Below are positions 7,972-17,120 of a stretch of 42,620 nt of DNA, in pieces (positions within the stretch are counted from its first letter, which is position 1; every line of letters begins with the position of its first letter). Below the pieces are notes generated by a model. It did no database searches and was not told where the DNA came from. It was given only the letters and a program-made list of their open reading frames with translations. The stretch comes from an uncultured Candidatus Saccharibacteria bacterium (GTDB lineage Bacteria; Patescibacteriota; Saccharimonadia; Saccharimonadales; Saccharimonadaceae): contig CAMJXP010000003.1 of NCBI GenBank assembly GCA_946409745.1, forward strand, positions 1 through 42,620, written 5' to 3'. Both the position numbers and the translations under genes were made by a program.

Positions 7972-9609
7972 ATGTCAATCATTCCCATCATTATCATTGC
8001 GGTGGCTGTCGTTCTGTTCATTGTGTTGATCTTTGCGATGATCAAGACTGCGAACGGTAATGAAGCCTTGGTCGTTTCCGGCGTTGGTGCTACTGATAAA
8101 AACGGTAATCCCACGATTAAACGCGCCGGTGGTAGAGTCGTAATACCTTTTATCCAAAAAGCAAAGTATTTCGACTTGTGTGTTCGTACGGCAAAAGTTG
8201 AGGGAGATGTAACCAAAACTATCTGCGGTGTTCCGATTTCAATTGACTGGGCTGTGGCATACAGCCCGGACATTACCTCTGAGGAGAGCCTGCAGAAGGC
8301 GGTTTGCAATTTCCTCGATAAAGATGATCAGGACCTTGAGCGTGTTATTCTTGATATCGTTTCCGGCGGCGTCCGTGCGGTTATCTCTAGAATGACGCCC
8401 GAGGAAGTCATGAATGGTAAGGACCAGCTTGACGACAACGTCAAAAAGTCCATTGCTACGCAGATGCATGACCTTGGCTTTAATGCGATTTTGTCTATCC
8501 ACGAAGTTGAAGATGCAAATGGTTCGACCTACTTCCACGATTTGGCGGCCAAAGACCGTGAGACAAAACGTCGTGAAGCGGCAAATATCACGGCTGAAAA
8601 TGATCAGCAGATTCGTGAGACAAAGGCCGAGACTGATCGGGCAGCACAGGAAAAAGAGCTGGCTGCGCAGGTCATGATTGCGGAAAAGCAGCGTGATACT
8701 GATGTGAGACGAGCTCAATTTCAAGCGGAGACAGCGCGCGAGCAGGCAAAGTCAGAAATGGCTGGCGAACTCGAGCGGACTGATATTACTCAGGAGCTCG
8801 AAAAGAAGAAGGGCGCCGTTGCTGTAATGCAAGCCGAACAGGCTAATCTGGCGGCTTTGAAGCAACAGGAAGTCGAAGTGACTCGTGCCGAGACGGCTAA
8901 ACGGACGACGATTATTTCGGCGCAGGCGGAAGCTGAGCGCAAGAAAGAAGAGGCGACTGGTGAAGCTGAAGCGGCGGCGGTCAGGAAAATGCGTGATGCT
9001 GATGCTACGGCAGAAGCGCGCAAAACCGAGGCTGAAGGTAAAGCCTCGGCGCGCAAGACTGAAGCGGCGGCAGAAGCTGACGCTGTAAAGATTCAAGCGG
9101 AAGCGGACGCCTCGGCTGTGAAAGCCCGTGGCGAAGCGGAAGCGGCAGCAATTTCTGCCAAAGGTAAAGCTGAGGCAGAAGCAATTGAAGCCAAAGGTAA
9201 GGCTGAAGCTGAGGCGGCTCGTGCACTCTCGGATGCTCAGGCAGCTAACGACAAGGTTAACTTCGAGTTGAAGAAGATTGAAATCGAGCAGAATACTCGT
9301 GTGCAGGTTGCAACTAATATTGCAACGGTTATGGCCGAGGTCGGCAAGAACGCTAAGTTCTACGACTTCGGTGGTGGCGCCAAAGAAGGTCAGTCCGGCG
9401 ATCTTTTGACTAGTGTTCTCACTAGAATTCCGACGCTGTTTGCTCAGGCAAATATGCAGAATCAGGCATTGAATGATGAAGAATTGACCAAGACGATTAG
9501 GTCTTTGGTTGCTTCAGTCGTCGATGCTAAGGATAAGGGAACTACAACGACAAGTGACGACGACTCCGATATTGAAGTAGTTGACCACGATGACGCTGAT
9601 GTGATGTAA
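7972..9609 (+). CDS. SPFH/band 7 (flotillin-like) membrane protein
   Basis: N-terminal TM helix (MSIIPIIIIAVAVVLFIVLIF), SPFH-like region, long Ala/Glu/Lys coiled coil (EAEAAAISAKGKAEAEAIEAKGKAEAEAARA). GGAGG before ATG at 7972. Confidence 0.85.
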   Translation: MSIIPIIIIAVAVVLFIVLIFAMIKTANGNEALVVSGVGATDKNGNPTIKRAGGRVVIPFIQKAKYFDLCVRTAKVEGDVTKTICGVPISIDWAVAYSPDITSEESLQKAVCNFLDKDDQDLERVILDIVSGGVRAVISRMTPEEVMNGKDQLDDNVKKSIATQMHDLGFNAILSIHEVEDANGSTYFHDLAAKDRETKRREAANITAENDQQIRETKAETDRAAQEKELAAQVMIAEKQRDTDVRRAQFQAETAREQAKSEMAGELERTDITQELEKKKGAVAVMQAEQANLAALKQQEVEVTRAETAKRTTIISAQAEAERKKEEATGEAEAAAVRKMRDADATAEARKTEAEGKASARKTEAAAEADAVKIQAEADASAVKARGEAEAAAISAKGKAEAEAIEAKGKAEAEAARALSDAQAANDKVNFELKKIEIEQNTRVQVATNIATVMAEVGKNAKFYDFGGGAKEGQSGDLLTSVLTRIPTLFAQANMQNQALNDEELTKTIRSLVASVVDAKDKGTTTTSDDDSDIEVVDHDDADVM

Positions 9610-9632
9610 ATCACAATCTAAAAACTCACATT

Positions 9633-9656
9633 GCCCCCGATTCTGGGGGCTTTTTA
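9633..9656 (+). terminator. Rho-independent terminator after the SPFH gene
   Basis: GCCCCC-GATTCT-GGGGGC then TTTTT. Confidence 0.85.
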
Positions 9657-9663
9657 TTTTTTT

Positions 9664-9688
9664 AAAAAAATCCGCCGTTTCCGGCGGA
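9664..9688 (-). terminator. Rho-independent terminator after the ATPase-CYTH gene
   Basis: Reverse strand TCCGCCG-GAAA-CGGCGGA then a T-run. Confidence 0.8.
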
Positions 9689-9702
9689 CTTGGTAGCTGG
9701 GG

Positions 9703-10824
9703 TTATTTTTCTGGGTGCGGAAGATGGCCAACGCTTGCAATGTTGACGTTGCGGTATACCGGGTTTTCGGTGACTTCTTTAATGACTGTGAGATAAGCGG
9801 GAATAAAAGCTTGACTTTCTGCGGTCGGAAGCTCGACTTCGAGAATGGCGTATTCGGTTTCGCCGGCATAGGTGTCAATTTCGAGATACTGACCAGATTC
9901 ACGCTGCATAATGCAATAGCGAGTCTTTCGGACCGGATGAAGATCGGGGTCGGCGTGCATCAGGAGCTTAAGATATTCATCTTTACTGATGCGTTTTTCA
10001 ATTTCGACACGCTTGCTCGGTTCGTCGGTGTAGCGTTTTTCGGTCTTGGTGAAGCTGTAGCTTCCATTACTGCCACGCTGACGGACACGAACTTCGACGT
10101 TTGGCTCCGAAACAAGATAGGTTTGCAAAATTTCAACTTTCTCGCAATTTGGCATGGTCATGAGCAGTTCCGTATCAGGATATCGGATTAGGAACTTGCG
10201 TTCAATTTCGTACGGCTCAGGTTCGCCAAGGAAATTTGAGATTTCACTCATCAGATTTTTCAGTTTGTCTTCGAAAGTACCCTTGTTCTTGATAATTCTA
10301 AGATGTGGGTGGCCGACCCAAGCGTTTTGAGTCCTGCGGTCAAGTTCGATAGCTTCTTTGACGCCTTCGCTTCTAGCGATATTATTCTGAAGTGTATAGA
10401 ATTCTTCGGCGCCATCGGCTGCGGTGACGAGATGAAAGACGGCATCATAGCGATCAAGCGCCTTAGTCATGTCGTAATCGAAGTATTTTAAAACTGCTTC
10501 GAATTCTTCTTTACTAAGATAAGCACGATTGTCGCAAATGCCTCGGTCGCACACAACTAAGACTTTGTCTTTATCTTTAAGACAGGGGGCGTACACTTCA
10601 ACGGCGTCTTCTTTGTCGAGCTGAGTGCCCATCAAGAGCTTCTGAAAGGCCAAGGGATTAGTGAAATCGACTGGCGACATGCCGGAAGTGATGAGTTCGG
10701 TGGCAGCTTCATTTACAACGATAACTTTCCAGCCGTTTTTACTAAAATAATTAGAAATCCAGCTGAGTGCAGTGGTTTTACCGGCGCAAGGACCGCCGGT
10801 TAAGACAATCCTTTTCATTTCCAT
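9703..10824 (-). CDS. P-loop ATPase (AAA_28-like) fused to CYTH domain
   Basis: P-loop GGPCAGKTTALS; C-terminal YEIERKFLIRYPD ... VEVRVRQRG ... TKTEKRY typical of CYTH (ExExK) proteins. Confidence 0.85.
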   Translation of the reverse strand: MEMKRIVLTGGPCAGKTTALSWISNYFSKNGWKVIVVNEAATELITSGMSPVDFTNPLAFQKLLMGTQLDKEDAVEVYAPCLKDKDKVLVVCDRGICDNRAYLSKEEFEAVLKYFDYDMTKALDRYDAVFHLVTAADGAEEFYTLQNNIARSEGVKEAIELDRRTQNAWVGHPHLRIIKNKGTFEDKLKNLMSEISNFLGEPEPYEIERKFLIRYPDTELLMTMPNCEKVEILQTYLVSEPNVEVRVRQRGSNGSYSFTKTEKRYTDEPSKRVEIEKRISKDEYLKLLMHADPDLHPVRKTRYCIMQRESGQYLEIDTYAGETEYAILEVELPTAESQAFIPAYLTVIKEVTENPVYRNVNIASVGHLPHPEK

Positions 10825-10901
10825 CTAAAAAACCTCCTTAACTACTATTAATGTCCAACAAAAAATATTGTCTCTATTATTATATCATATAACAGATATG
10901 A

Positions 10902-11318
10902 TTAATACTTCTTCTTTATCTTGACAAAGATGCCATTTTCACCGAGGATTTCAACTATGCGGGAGAGCGTCTCCATGCAGAGCAAAACACGGGGATGCGG
11001 TGTATCTTCGTTGTAGTCAAAGATATTGAAACCGAAGAGTTTATTGGATTTTAGGCCGTCGCAAAAGAGAAATTCATATTCTTCGCCATCGAAATTGTCG
11101 TTTTGTTCGAGATTTTCCATTTTAATGAGCTTGGGGTTTTCCTGGATCATCGTGACAATCTGGAGCAAGGATTCTTTTGGTAGAGTGTGTGTGCTATATT
11201 CGCCATAATCTTTAACAGAGACATTGTTCTCGTTAGTGTAATCAATTTTTAGTTCAAAAAATTCATCATCGCCATAAGGCCACATTGCGGGCTCACGCCG
11301 ATACTGAAAAATAACCAT
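10902..11318 (-). CDS. Hypothetical protein
   Basis: ORF; internal ATG at 11318 is more plausible than 11396, which lies inside the neighbouring gene. Confidence 0.6.
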   Translation of the reverse strand: MVIFQYRREPAMWPYGDDEFFELKIDYTNENNVSVKDYGEYSTHTLPKESLLQIVTMIQENPKLIKMENLEQNDNFDGEEYEFLFCDGLKSNKLFGFNIFDYNEDTPHPRVLLCMETLSRIVEILGENGIFVKIKKKY

Positions 11319-11350
11319 ACCTATATTATAAATGAAAAAACCGCCTATTT

Positions 11351-11827
11351 CTAGACGGTTTCGGCTTTTTTGGCGGCAATTAGTTTGCGAAGCCATTCAT
11401 AGAATAGTCCCAGCAGGATACCGATGATTGTACCGGCAATATTGATTCCGGCGTCCGCAAGTGATGTGCGGCGATCAAAGGCGTAAGCTTGCATGAGTTC
11501 GGTTAGAATGGCAATGAAGATTCCCATGATGAAAGATGTTAAAATGGTTGCTCTCATCGATGAGGCGGTTTCCTGAATTGCTAGATGTCCGGCGAAGGCC
11601 AGCACTAGAAACACGAATCCGTGACCGATTTTTCGCACCAGATAATAAAGGTGCTCGCTATATTCCAGATCTTTTCCGAACATATTCGAGAACTTTTGAA
11701 CGATACCAACCGTAGTGTTGGTAACGGTGGTCGAATCGGATGAATTCTGCCAGCAAAGCACAAAGACTACTAACAGAATTGCAACATATTTAACCCATCT
11801 TTTGAGGGCTAAATTCATAACTATCAC
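11351..11827 (-). CDS. VanZ-like family membrane protein
   Basis: RKIGHGFVFLVLAF ... ELMQAYAFDRRTSLADAGINIAGTIIGILLG, VanZ-like TM pattern. Confidence 0.8.
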   Translation of the reverse strand: MIVMNLALKRWVKYVAILLVVFVLCWQNSSDSTTVTNTTVGIVQKFSNMFGKDLEYSEHLYYLVRKIGHGFVFLVLAFAGHLAIQETASSMRATILTSFIMGIFIAILTELMQAYAFDRRTSLADAGINIAGTIIGILLGLFYEWLRKLIAAKKAETV

Positions 11828-11882
11828 CCCTTATTTTTAATGTGCCAAAGCCATCTTTATATTATATCAAATTTCTTGTGTT

Positions 11883-11912
11883 TTGTCAATATAGGGGTGG
11901 TTGTAGTAAAAT
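11883..11912 (+). promoter_or_regulatory. Promoter of Y-family polymerase gene
   Basis: TTGTCA-N18-TAAAAT ending 6 nt before the ATG. Confidence 0.6.
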
Positions 11913-11918
11913 ATAGAT

Positions 11919-13274
11919 ATGAATAAGGTCTATATCGCCATTGATTTAAAGTCGTTCTATGCAAGTGTAGAATGCGTAGATCGTGGTTTAGACCCTTTAA
12001 TAGCCAGGCTCGTGGTGGCGGATGCTTCAAGGACCGAAAAGACGATTTGTCTCGCCGTTACACCGGCTCTCAAAGCACTTGGTATATCTGGTCGAGCGCG
12101 ATTATTCGAAGTCTATCAAAAGACTTCTGATTTTATTATTGCGCCACCGAGAATGCGAAAATATATGGAGATAAGCACCAAAATTTTTTCGATTTATGCG
12201 ACTTTTGTAGCGCCGGAAGATATCCACGTTTATTCGGTTGACGAAGTGTTTATCGATGCTACCTCGTATCTAAAGAATTACAAAATGACCGCCAGGGAAT
12301 TAGCGCGCACGATGATTGGTAGAGTCCTCGCCGAAACCGGTATTACGGCGACGGCCGGAATTGGGACGAATTTATACCTCGCCAAGATTGCCATGGACAT
12401 TAAGGCGAAACATATGGAAGCCGATGAAGATGGCGTCAGGATTGCCGAACTGGATGAGATGAGCTACCGGAAAGAACTTTGGAGCCACGAACCGATTACG
12501 GATTTCTGGCGAGTAGGGCCTGGTTATGCTAGGCGGCTTAAAAAACTCGGCATTCATACAATGGGCGATGTGGCTCGCTATTCACTGACCGGCTCAGATT
12601 TACTTTATAAAGAATTTGGTGTAATGACCGAACTTTTAATTGACCATGCTTGGGGCTATGAACCGGTCGAGATGAAAGATATTCGAAATTTCCGGTCAGA
12701 AAACCATTCAGTATGTTCCGGACAGGTCTTGTCGCGGCCATATCAATTTGATGAAGCGAGGGTAGTACTGCTTGAAATGGCGGATCAATTAGCGCTCGAT
12801 TTGATTCGTAAGAAACTAATGACTAATCAACTGGTGATTACCATCGAATATGACGTTTTAAGCGCCAATAATCAGTCCGTAGAGCTAAAGAAGGACCGCT
12901 ATGGTAGAAAAGTACCAAAACACGCCCATGGCACCGTTAATCTGGATGGTTATTCCGATTCTGAGAAAGAATTCATGGAGAAGTCCGGTGAGTTGTTTGA
13001 TAAGATTATTAATCCTGAGCTTCTTATTAGGCGGATTTATATTACAGCGAATCATGTGAAATACTATTTTGAAAAGAAACCTTTACACCAGTTGAGTATT
13101 TTTACCGATTATCAGAAAAAGAAATCTGAGGATGAACGAAGCACCAGACGTGAGCAGGCGATTCTGGAAATCAAAAGTCGCTACGGTAAAAACGCAATTC
13201 TAAGAGGTCTAAATTTTGAAAAAGGTGCGACTCAGATTGATCGCAATAACCAAGTCGGAGGGCATAAGGCATGA
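11919..13274 (+). CDS. Y-family DNA polymerase (UmuC/DinB-like)
   Basis: YIAIDLKSFYASVECVDRGLDP, VYSVDEVFIDAT, TATAGIGTNLYLAKIAMD. Confidence 0.93.
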   Translation: MNKVYIAIDLKSFYASVECVDRGLDPLIARLVVADASRTEKTICLAVTPALKALGISGRARLFEVYQKTSDFIIAPPRMRKYMEISTKIFSIYATFVAPEDIHVYSVDEVFIDATSYLKNYKMTARELARTMIGRVLAETGITATAGIGTNLYLAKIAMDIKAKHMEADEDGVRIAELDEMSYRKELWSHEPITDFWRVGPGYARRLKKLGIHTMGDVARYSLTGSDLLYKEFGVMTELLIDHAWGYEPVEMKDIRNFRSENHSVCSGQVLSRPYQFDEARVVLLEMADQLALDLIRKKLMTNQLVITIEYDVLSANNQSVELKKDRYGRKVPKHAHGTVNLDGYSDSEKEFMEKSGELFDKIINPELLIRRIYITANHVKYYFEKKPLHQLSIFTDYQKKKSEDERSTRREQAILEIKSRYGKNAILRGLNFEKGATQIDRNNQVGGHKA

Positions 13275-13498
13275 ATTACGATGACATTATTAATTTACCG
13301 CATTTCCATGCCGAAGGCCGACCATACATGAGTAAACACGACCGTGCGGGACAATTTATGCCGTTTAAATCTTTAAAGGGTTTTGATGAGATGGTCGACG
13401 AAAGAGAGTTCGATATTAATAAAGACAAGGCGCATTTTGAATATGATCCCGAGACTAGCGAACCGGAGTGGTTTGAAGAGGAAATCTACTACTCTTAA
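13271..13498 (+). CDS. Small protein translationally coupled to Y-family polymerase
   Basis: ATGA overlap with the polymerase stop; HDRAGQFMPFKSLKGFDEMV resembles small ORFs found beside umuC-like genes in Gram-positives. Confidence 0.7.
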   Translation: MNYDDIINLPHFHAEGRPYMSKHDRAGQFMPFKSLKGFDEMVDEREFDINKDKAHFEYDPETSEPEWFEEEIYYS

Positions 13499-13568
13499 TT
13501 GATTTTTTTGATATTTATGATATAATCGCACGCAGGTAGAACCTGTACATTTAGAAGGGGGGATATTT

Positions 13569-13751
13569 ATGCTAAGTCTACATGTAGCAGTAGCAATTGC
13601 GTTTTTCCTGTTATTCATCATCATGCTGATGCAAGAACTCCGAATGAGGAATATCCTCTTCGCCGAAAAATGGGAACACGTAATCAATATCTTTGTGATC
13701 ATCTGCTGCGTTACGGTTATCGTTGTACTTTCTCTTGCTAAAAATTCCTAA
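13569..13751 (+). CDS. Small two-TM membrane protein
   Basis: ORF with GGGGGG SD ~7 nt upstream and hydrophobic segments; followed by a terminator. Confidence 0.55.
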   Translation: MLSLHVAVAIAFFLLFIIMLMQELRMRNILFAEKWEHVINIFVIICCVTVIVVLSLAKNS

Positions 13752-13759
13752 TTCTACCT

Positions 13760-13786
13760 ACCGTCTCGAATGAGGCGGTTTTTTCT
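13760..13786 (+). terminator. Rho-independent terminator
   Basis: ACCGTCTC-GAAT-GAGGCGGT followed by TTTTTCTTTT. Confidence 0.8.
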
Positions 13787-13826
13787 TTTCATGGTATAAT
13801 GAGAATAACTAACTAAGGAGTAAAAA

Positions 13827-14588
13827 ATGTTTAACTTAAAAGGAAAAGTTGCGGTCGTTACGGGTGCATCTTCGGGCCTCGGCAAGCAAATGGCATTAGC
13901 TTTTGCAAGGCAAGGTGCTAACCTCGTGATTCTCGCACGTCGCTACGAAAGACTGGAAGAATTTAAACCAGAACTCGAAAAAGCGGGAGCAAGCAGGGTA
14001 CTTCCGATTAAATGCGACGTGACTTCAACTGATGACATCAATAATGCGGCAGAAAAGACCGAAAAAGAATTCGGTAGAGTCGATATTTTATTAAACTGTG
14101 CCGGTTCTTCAAAAGATAAAGGCGTTATTGATATGACGGATGAAGAATGGGATTTCACTATCGCGACCGATGAAACCTCCGTTTTTAAGATGACGCGTGC
14201 ATTTGCTAAGATTATGAAGAAAAATCATTACGGCCGGATTATTAATATTGCCTCCATGTATGGTCTAGTTGGTAATACTGAGATTCATACAGTTGCCTAT
14301 CATGCTTCGAAGGGTGCCGTGGTGAACTTTACGCGGGCTGTGGCAGCTGAACTCGCTACTGAAGGTATTACTTGCAACGCAATTTGTCCAGGTTATTTTG
14401 AGACCGAATTAACTAAGGCCGTACTAGATACTGAAAGATTTCAGGAGTTTGCAAAAACTCACGTACCAATGGAACGTTATGGCAAACCGGGCGAACTCGA
14501 TGCTGCTGCGGTCTTCCTAGCCTCAGAAGAAGCTTCGTATGTAACTGGTCTAATTATGCCGGTTGATGGTGGTTACACTTGTATTTAA
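13827..14588 (+). CDS. SDR family oxidoreductase
   Basis: VAVVTGASSGLGKQMA, NCAGSS, YHASKGAVVNFTRA, PVDGGYT. Confidence 0.93.
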   Translation: MFNLKGKVAVVTGASSGLGKQMALAFARQGANLVILARRYERLEEFKPELEKAGASRVLPIKCDVTSTDDINNAAEKTEKEFGRVDILLNCAGSSKDKGVIDMTDEEWDFTIATDETSVFKMTRAFAKIMKKNHYGRIINIASMYGLVGNTEIHTVAYHASKGAVVNFTRAVAAELATEGITCNAICPGYFETELTKAVLDTERFQEFAKTHVPMERYGKPGELDAAAVFLASEEASYVTGLIMPVDGGYTCI

Positions 14589-14600
14589 TAAAGGAGGAAT

Positions 14601-15137
14601 ATGTATAAAGGAACTAAAACTGAAGAAAATCTAAAGAAAGCCTTTGCCGGCGAGAGCGAAGCTAGGAATAAATATACCTATTTTGCTTCTAAAGCTAAGA
14701 AGGATGGCTACGAACAGATTGCTGCCATTTTCGAAGAAACAGCGGGGAACGAAAAAGAACATGCCAAGATGTGGTTTAAAGAGCTAAATGGTGGCTCTGT
14801 GCCTTCTACGATCGATAATCTCCGTGCTGCTGCAGATGGTGAGAACTACGAATGGACCGACATGTACGCTGAGTTTGCTAAAACTGCCCGTGAGGAAGGC
14901 TTTGAAGAACTGGCTAAGAAATTTGAGGCTGTCGCCGAGATTGAAAAGCACCACGAAGAAAGGTATCGCACTCTTCTAAAGAATATTGAAGATAGTAAGG
15001 TCTTTTCAAAGGACGGTGACTGTATTTGGGTTTGCCGCAACTGTGGTCACATTGTGGTAGGAAAAAAGGCGCCGGAAGTATGTCCGGTCTGCAACCACCC
15101 ACAGAGCTATTTCGAAATTAAAGCCGAAAATTACTAG
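14601..15137 (+). CDS. rbr: Rubrerythrin
   Basis: Ferritin-like [16 protein letters not shown] plus C-terminal rubredoxin [27 protein letters not shown]. Confidence 0.96.
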   Translation: MYKGTKTEENLKKAFAGESEARNKYTYFASKAKKDGYEQIAAIFEETAGNEKEHAKMWFKELNGGSVPSTIDNLRAAADGENYEWTDMYAEFAKTAREEGFEELAKKFEAVAEIEKHHEERYRTLLKNIEDSKVFSKDGDCIWVCRNCGHIVVGKKAPEVCPVCNHPQSYFEIKAENY

Positions 15138-15143
15138 AAAAAA

Positions 15144-15170
15144 TAACCCCCGTTTCCGGGGGTATTTTTT
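15144..15170. terminator. Bidirectional rho-independent terminator
   Basis: TACCCCCG hairpin with CGGGGGTA flanked by A- and T-runs between convergent genes. Confidence 0.8.
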
Positions 15171-15747
15171 ATTTGTCTTTCTTTGATTCAGCTTCTGCTT
15201 CGATAACGGCTTTCTTGTGGTATTTGGATTTACCTAGACCTAGGATGAGCCAGCAGATATCTGGGAAGAAGAAGAGACAGACGGCAAAACCAGTGCTCTT
15301 GCCAAAGGCTTTGGCGCCGTTTCTGGCCACCCAAACCATAGTGACGATGGCGAGTGCAGCAGTGAGGATTTCGCCAATGATGACGGCTGGATTATCAAAA
15401 CCATTAAAGACATATTGGTATTCGGTGCCAACTTTGACAATTTCGACATTGGCGTTTGCGGTCATTGCGCTCGTAACGACAATGCCGCCGAGAAAGACCC
15501 AGAAGTACCATTCTTTGATACCGAGAATCCTAAAGAAGATGTAAATATTGTAGAATGGGATAAGAGATTTCCATCCTTTTTCGCCAGCTTTTTCGAAGAC
15601 CTTCCAAGCGGCAATAATTTGTAAAACGGCGAACAGTATCGCGATTCCAGCGAAGAATGCGATAACCCCACCGACGACAGCACCACTTACGAAGGCTTCA
15701 GTTTTAGTTGCCCCGCTAAGCAGTTGCTCTAGTTCTGCGTTTAGCAT
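15169..15747 (-). CDS. DUF5684-like multi-pass membrane protein
   Basis: AAWKVFEKAGEKGWKSLIPFYNIYIFFRILGIKEWYFWVF is characteristic. Confidence 0.75.
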   Translation of the reverse strand: MLNAELEQLLSGATKTEAFVSGAVVGGVIAFFAGIAILFAVLQIIAAWKVFEKAGEKGWKSLIPFYNIYIFFRILGIKEWYFWVFLGGIVVTSAMTANANVEIVKVGTEYQYVFNGFDNPAVIIGEILTAALAIVTMVWVARNGAKAFGKSTGFAVCLFFFPDICWLILGLGKSKYHKKAVIEAEAESKKDK

Positions 15748-15810
15748 GATAACTCCTTAATTATTTTCTTCATTATAGCATAGAAAATGTGTTATAATAC
15801 TAGTACATTT

Positions 15811-15886
15811 GCCGACTTAGCTCAGCTGGTAGAGCAACGGTTTTGTAAACCGTAGGTCGTCGGTTCAAGCCCGACAGTCGGCTCCA
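15811..15886 (+). tRNA. tRNA-Thr (TGT)
   Basis: Cloverleaf: GCCGACT/AGTCGGC acceptor, anticodon loop TTTGTAA, encoded CCA. Confidence 0.95.
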
Positions 15887-15922
15887 TGGAACGATTTCCG
15901 TGCACATATAGCATTTCCTCTG

Positions 15923-15954
15923 GAGCCGGGCTTACGCCAACGGCTCTCTTTTTT
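15923..15954 (+). terminator. Terminator after tRNA-Thr
   Basis: GAGCCG ... CGGCTC followed by a CTTTTTT run. Confidence 0.75.
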
Positions 15955-15986
15955 GTTTCACTTCCTTTTGTGCTATAATCGTTTTT

Positions 15987-17120
15987 ATGGATATAGTTTT
16001 AGGTGTGATGGGGGTAATAATAATTATTTTGTTAATCGTTTTGATTTTTAAGAAGTCGGCTCCGGCGCAGTCGGCTGATTTTAAATCAATGGAAGAGCGG
16101 CTGATTCGTATGGAAGGTCAGGTTAAGGAAATTAATCCATCGATTGATCGTAACTTCCGGGAGAACCGCAAGGAAATCGCGGAGAATCTCGAAAGACTCC
16201 AAACTGGCAATGAGAAGAAGCTTGAGGAAATGCGCGAGACGGTCGATGAAAAGCTTAAAGCATCGGTTGAAAAGCGTTTTAACGAAAGCTTTAAATCGAT
16301 TTCTACCCAACTCACTCAGGTCTATCAAGGTCTCGGCGAGATGAAGAGTATGGCGACCGAAGTTGGTGACTTAAAGAAGGTTATGGAAGGCGTTAAGACT
16401 CGTGGTATTTATGGTGAAGTTCAGCTTGGCTCGATTATTAGTGATATGTTAAACAAATCCCAATATGAAGAGAATATCGCCACTAAACCAGGCTCAAGTG
16501 ACCGTGTCGAATTTGCGATTAAGATGCCAGGGAAAGAGGACAATGTTTATCTTCCGATTGACTCTAAATTCCCAGTCGAGAATTATTCGCGTTTAATTGC
16601 CGCTTACGATGCCGGTAATAAGGCCGATATTGCAACTTACCAGAAAGCACTCGCAAATGATGTTAAGGAGCAAGCTAAGAAGATTTCGACTAAATATATC
16701 GAACCACCAATGACGACCGAGTTTGGAATTATGTTTGTGCCGACTGAATCGCTCTATGCGGAGATTATCCGAATTCCAGGTCTTTCTGATGAGATTCGTA
16801 AGAAACAAAAGATTACGATTGCTTCACCATCAACGCTTCCCGTGATGCTGAATGGCCTTGTAATGGGCTTTAGGACGCTGGCGATCGAGAAACGTTCAGC
16901 GGATGTTTGGCAAACACTCGGCGCCGTTAAAACTCAGTTTGGTAAGTTTGGTGAATTACTTGAGGGCGTACAAAAGAAACTTCAGGAATCAGCGAATAAG
17001 ATTGAATCGGCGAGAACCACTTCCCGCCAGATTGAGCGTAAATTAAAAGATGTCGAAGAATTACCAGAAACTGAATCAGTTAAATTAATAGGAGAAGTAT
17101 CCAATGAGTCTGAAGAGTAA
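15987..17120 (+). CDS. rmuC: DNA recombination protein RmuC
   Basis: N-terminal TM, coiled coil, RGIYGEVQLGSIISDML and LPIDSKFPVENYSRL RmuC core. Confidence 0.93.
   Translation: MDIVLGVMGVIIIILLIVLIFKKSAPAQSADFKSMEERLIRMEGQVKEINPSIDRNFRENRKEIAENLERLQTGNEKKLEEMRETVDEKLKASVEKRFNESFKSISTQLTQVYQGLGEMKSMATEVGDLKKVMEGVKTRGIYGEVQLGSIISDMLNKSQYEENIATKPGSSDRVEFAIKMPGKEDNVYLPIDSKFPVENYSRLIAAYDAGNKADIATYQKALANDVKEQAKKISTKYIEPPMTTEFGIMFVPTESLYAEIIRIPGLSDEIRKKQKITIASPSTLPVMLNGLVMGFRTLAIEKRSADVWQTLGAVKTQFGKFGELLEGVQKKLQESANKIESARTTSRQIERKLKDVEELPETESVKLIGEVSNESEE

Noticed and set aside
8239-9226. Several ORFs antisense or out of frame within the SPFH gene
   Set aside because: Arise from the repetitive Ala/Glu/Lys codons; no motifs or start signals.
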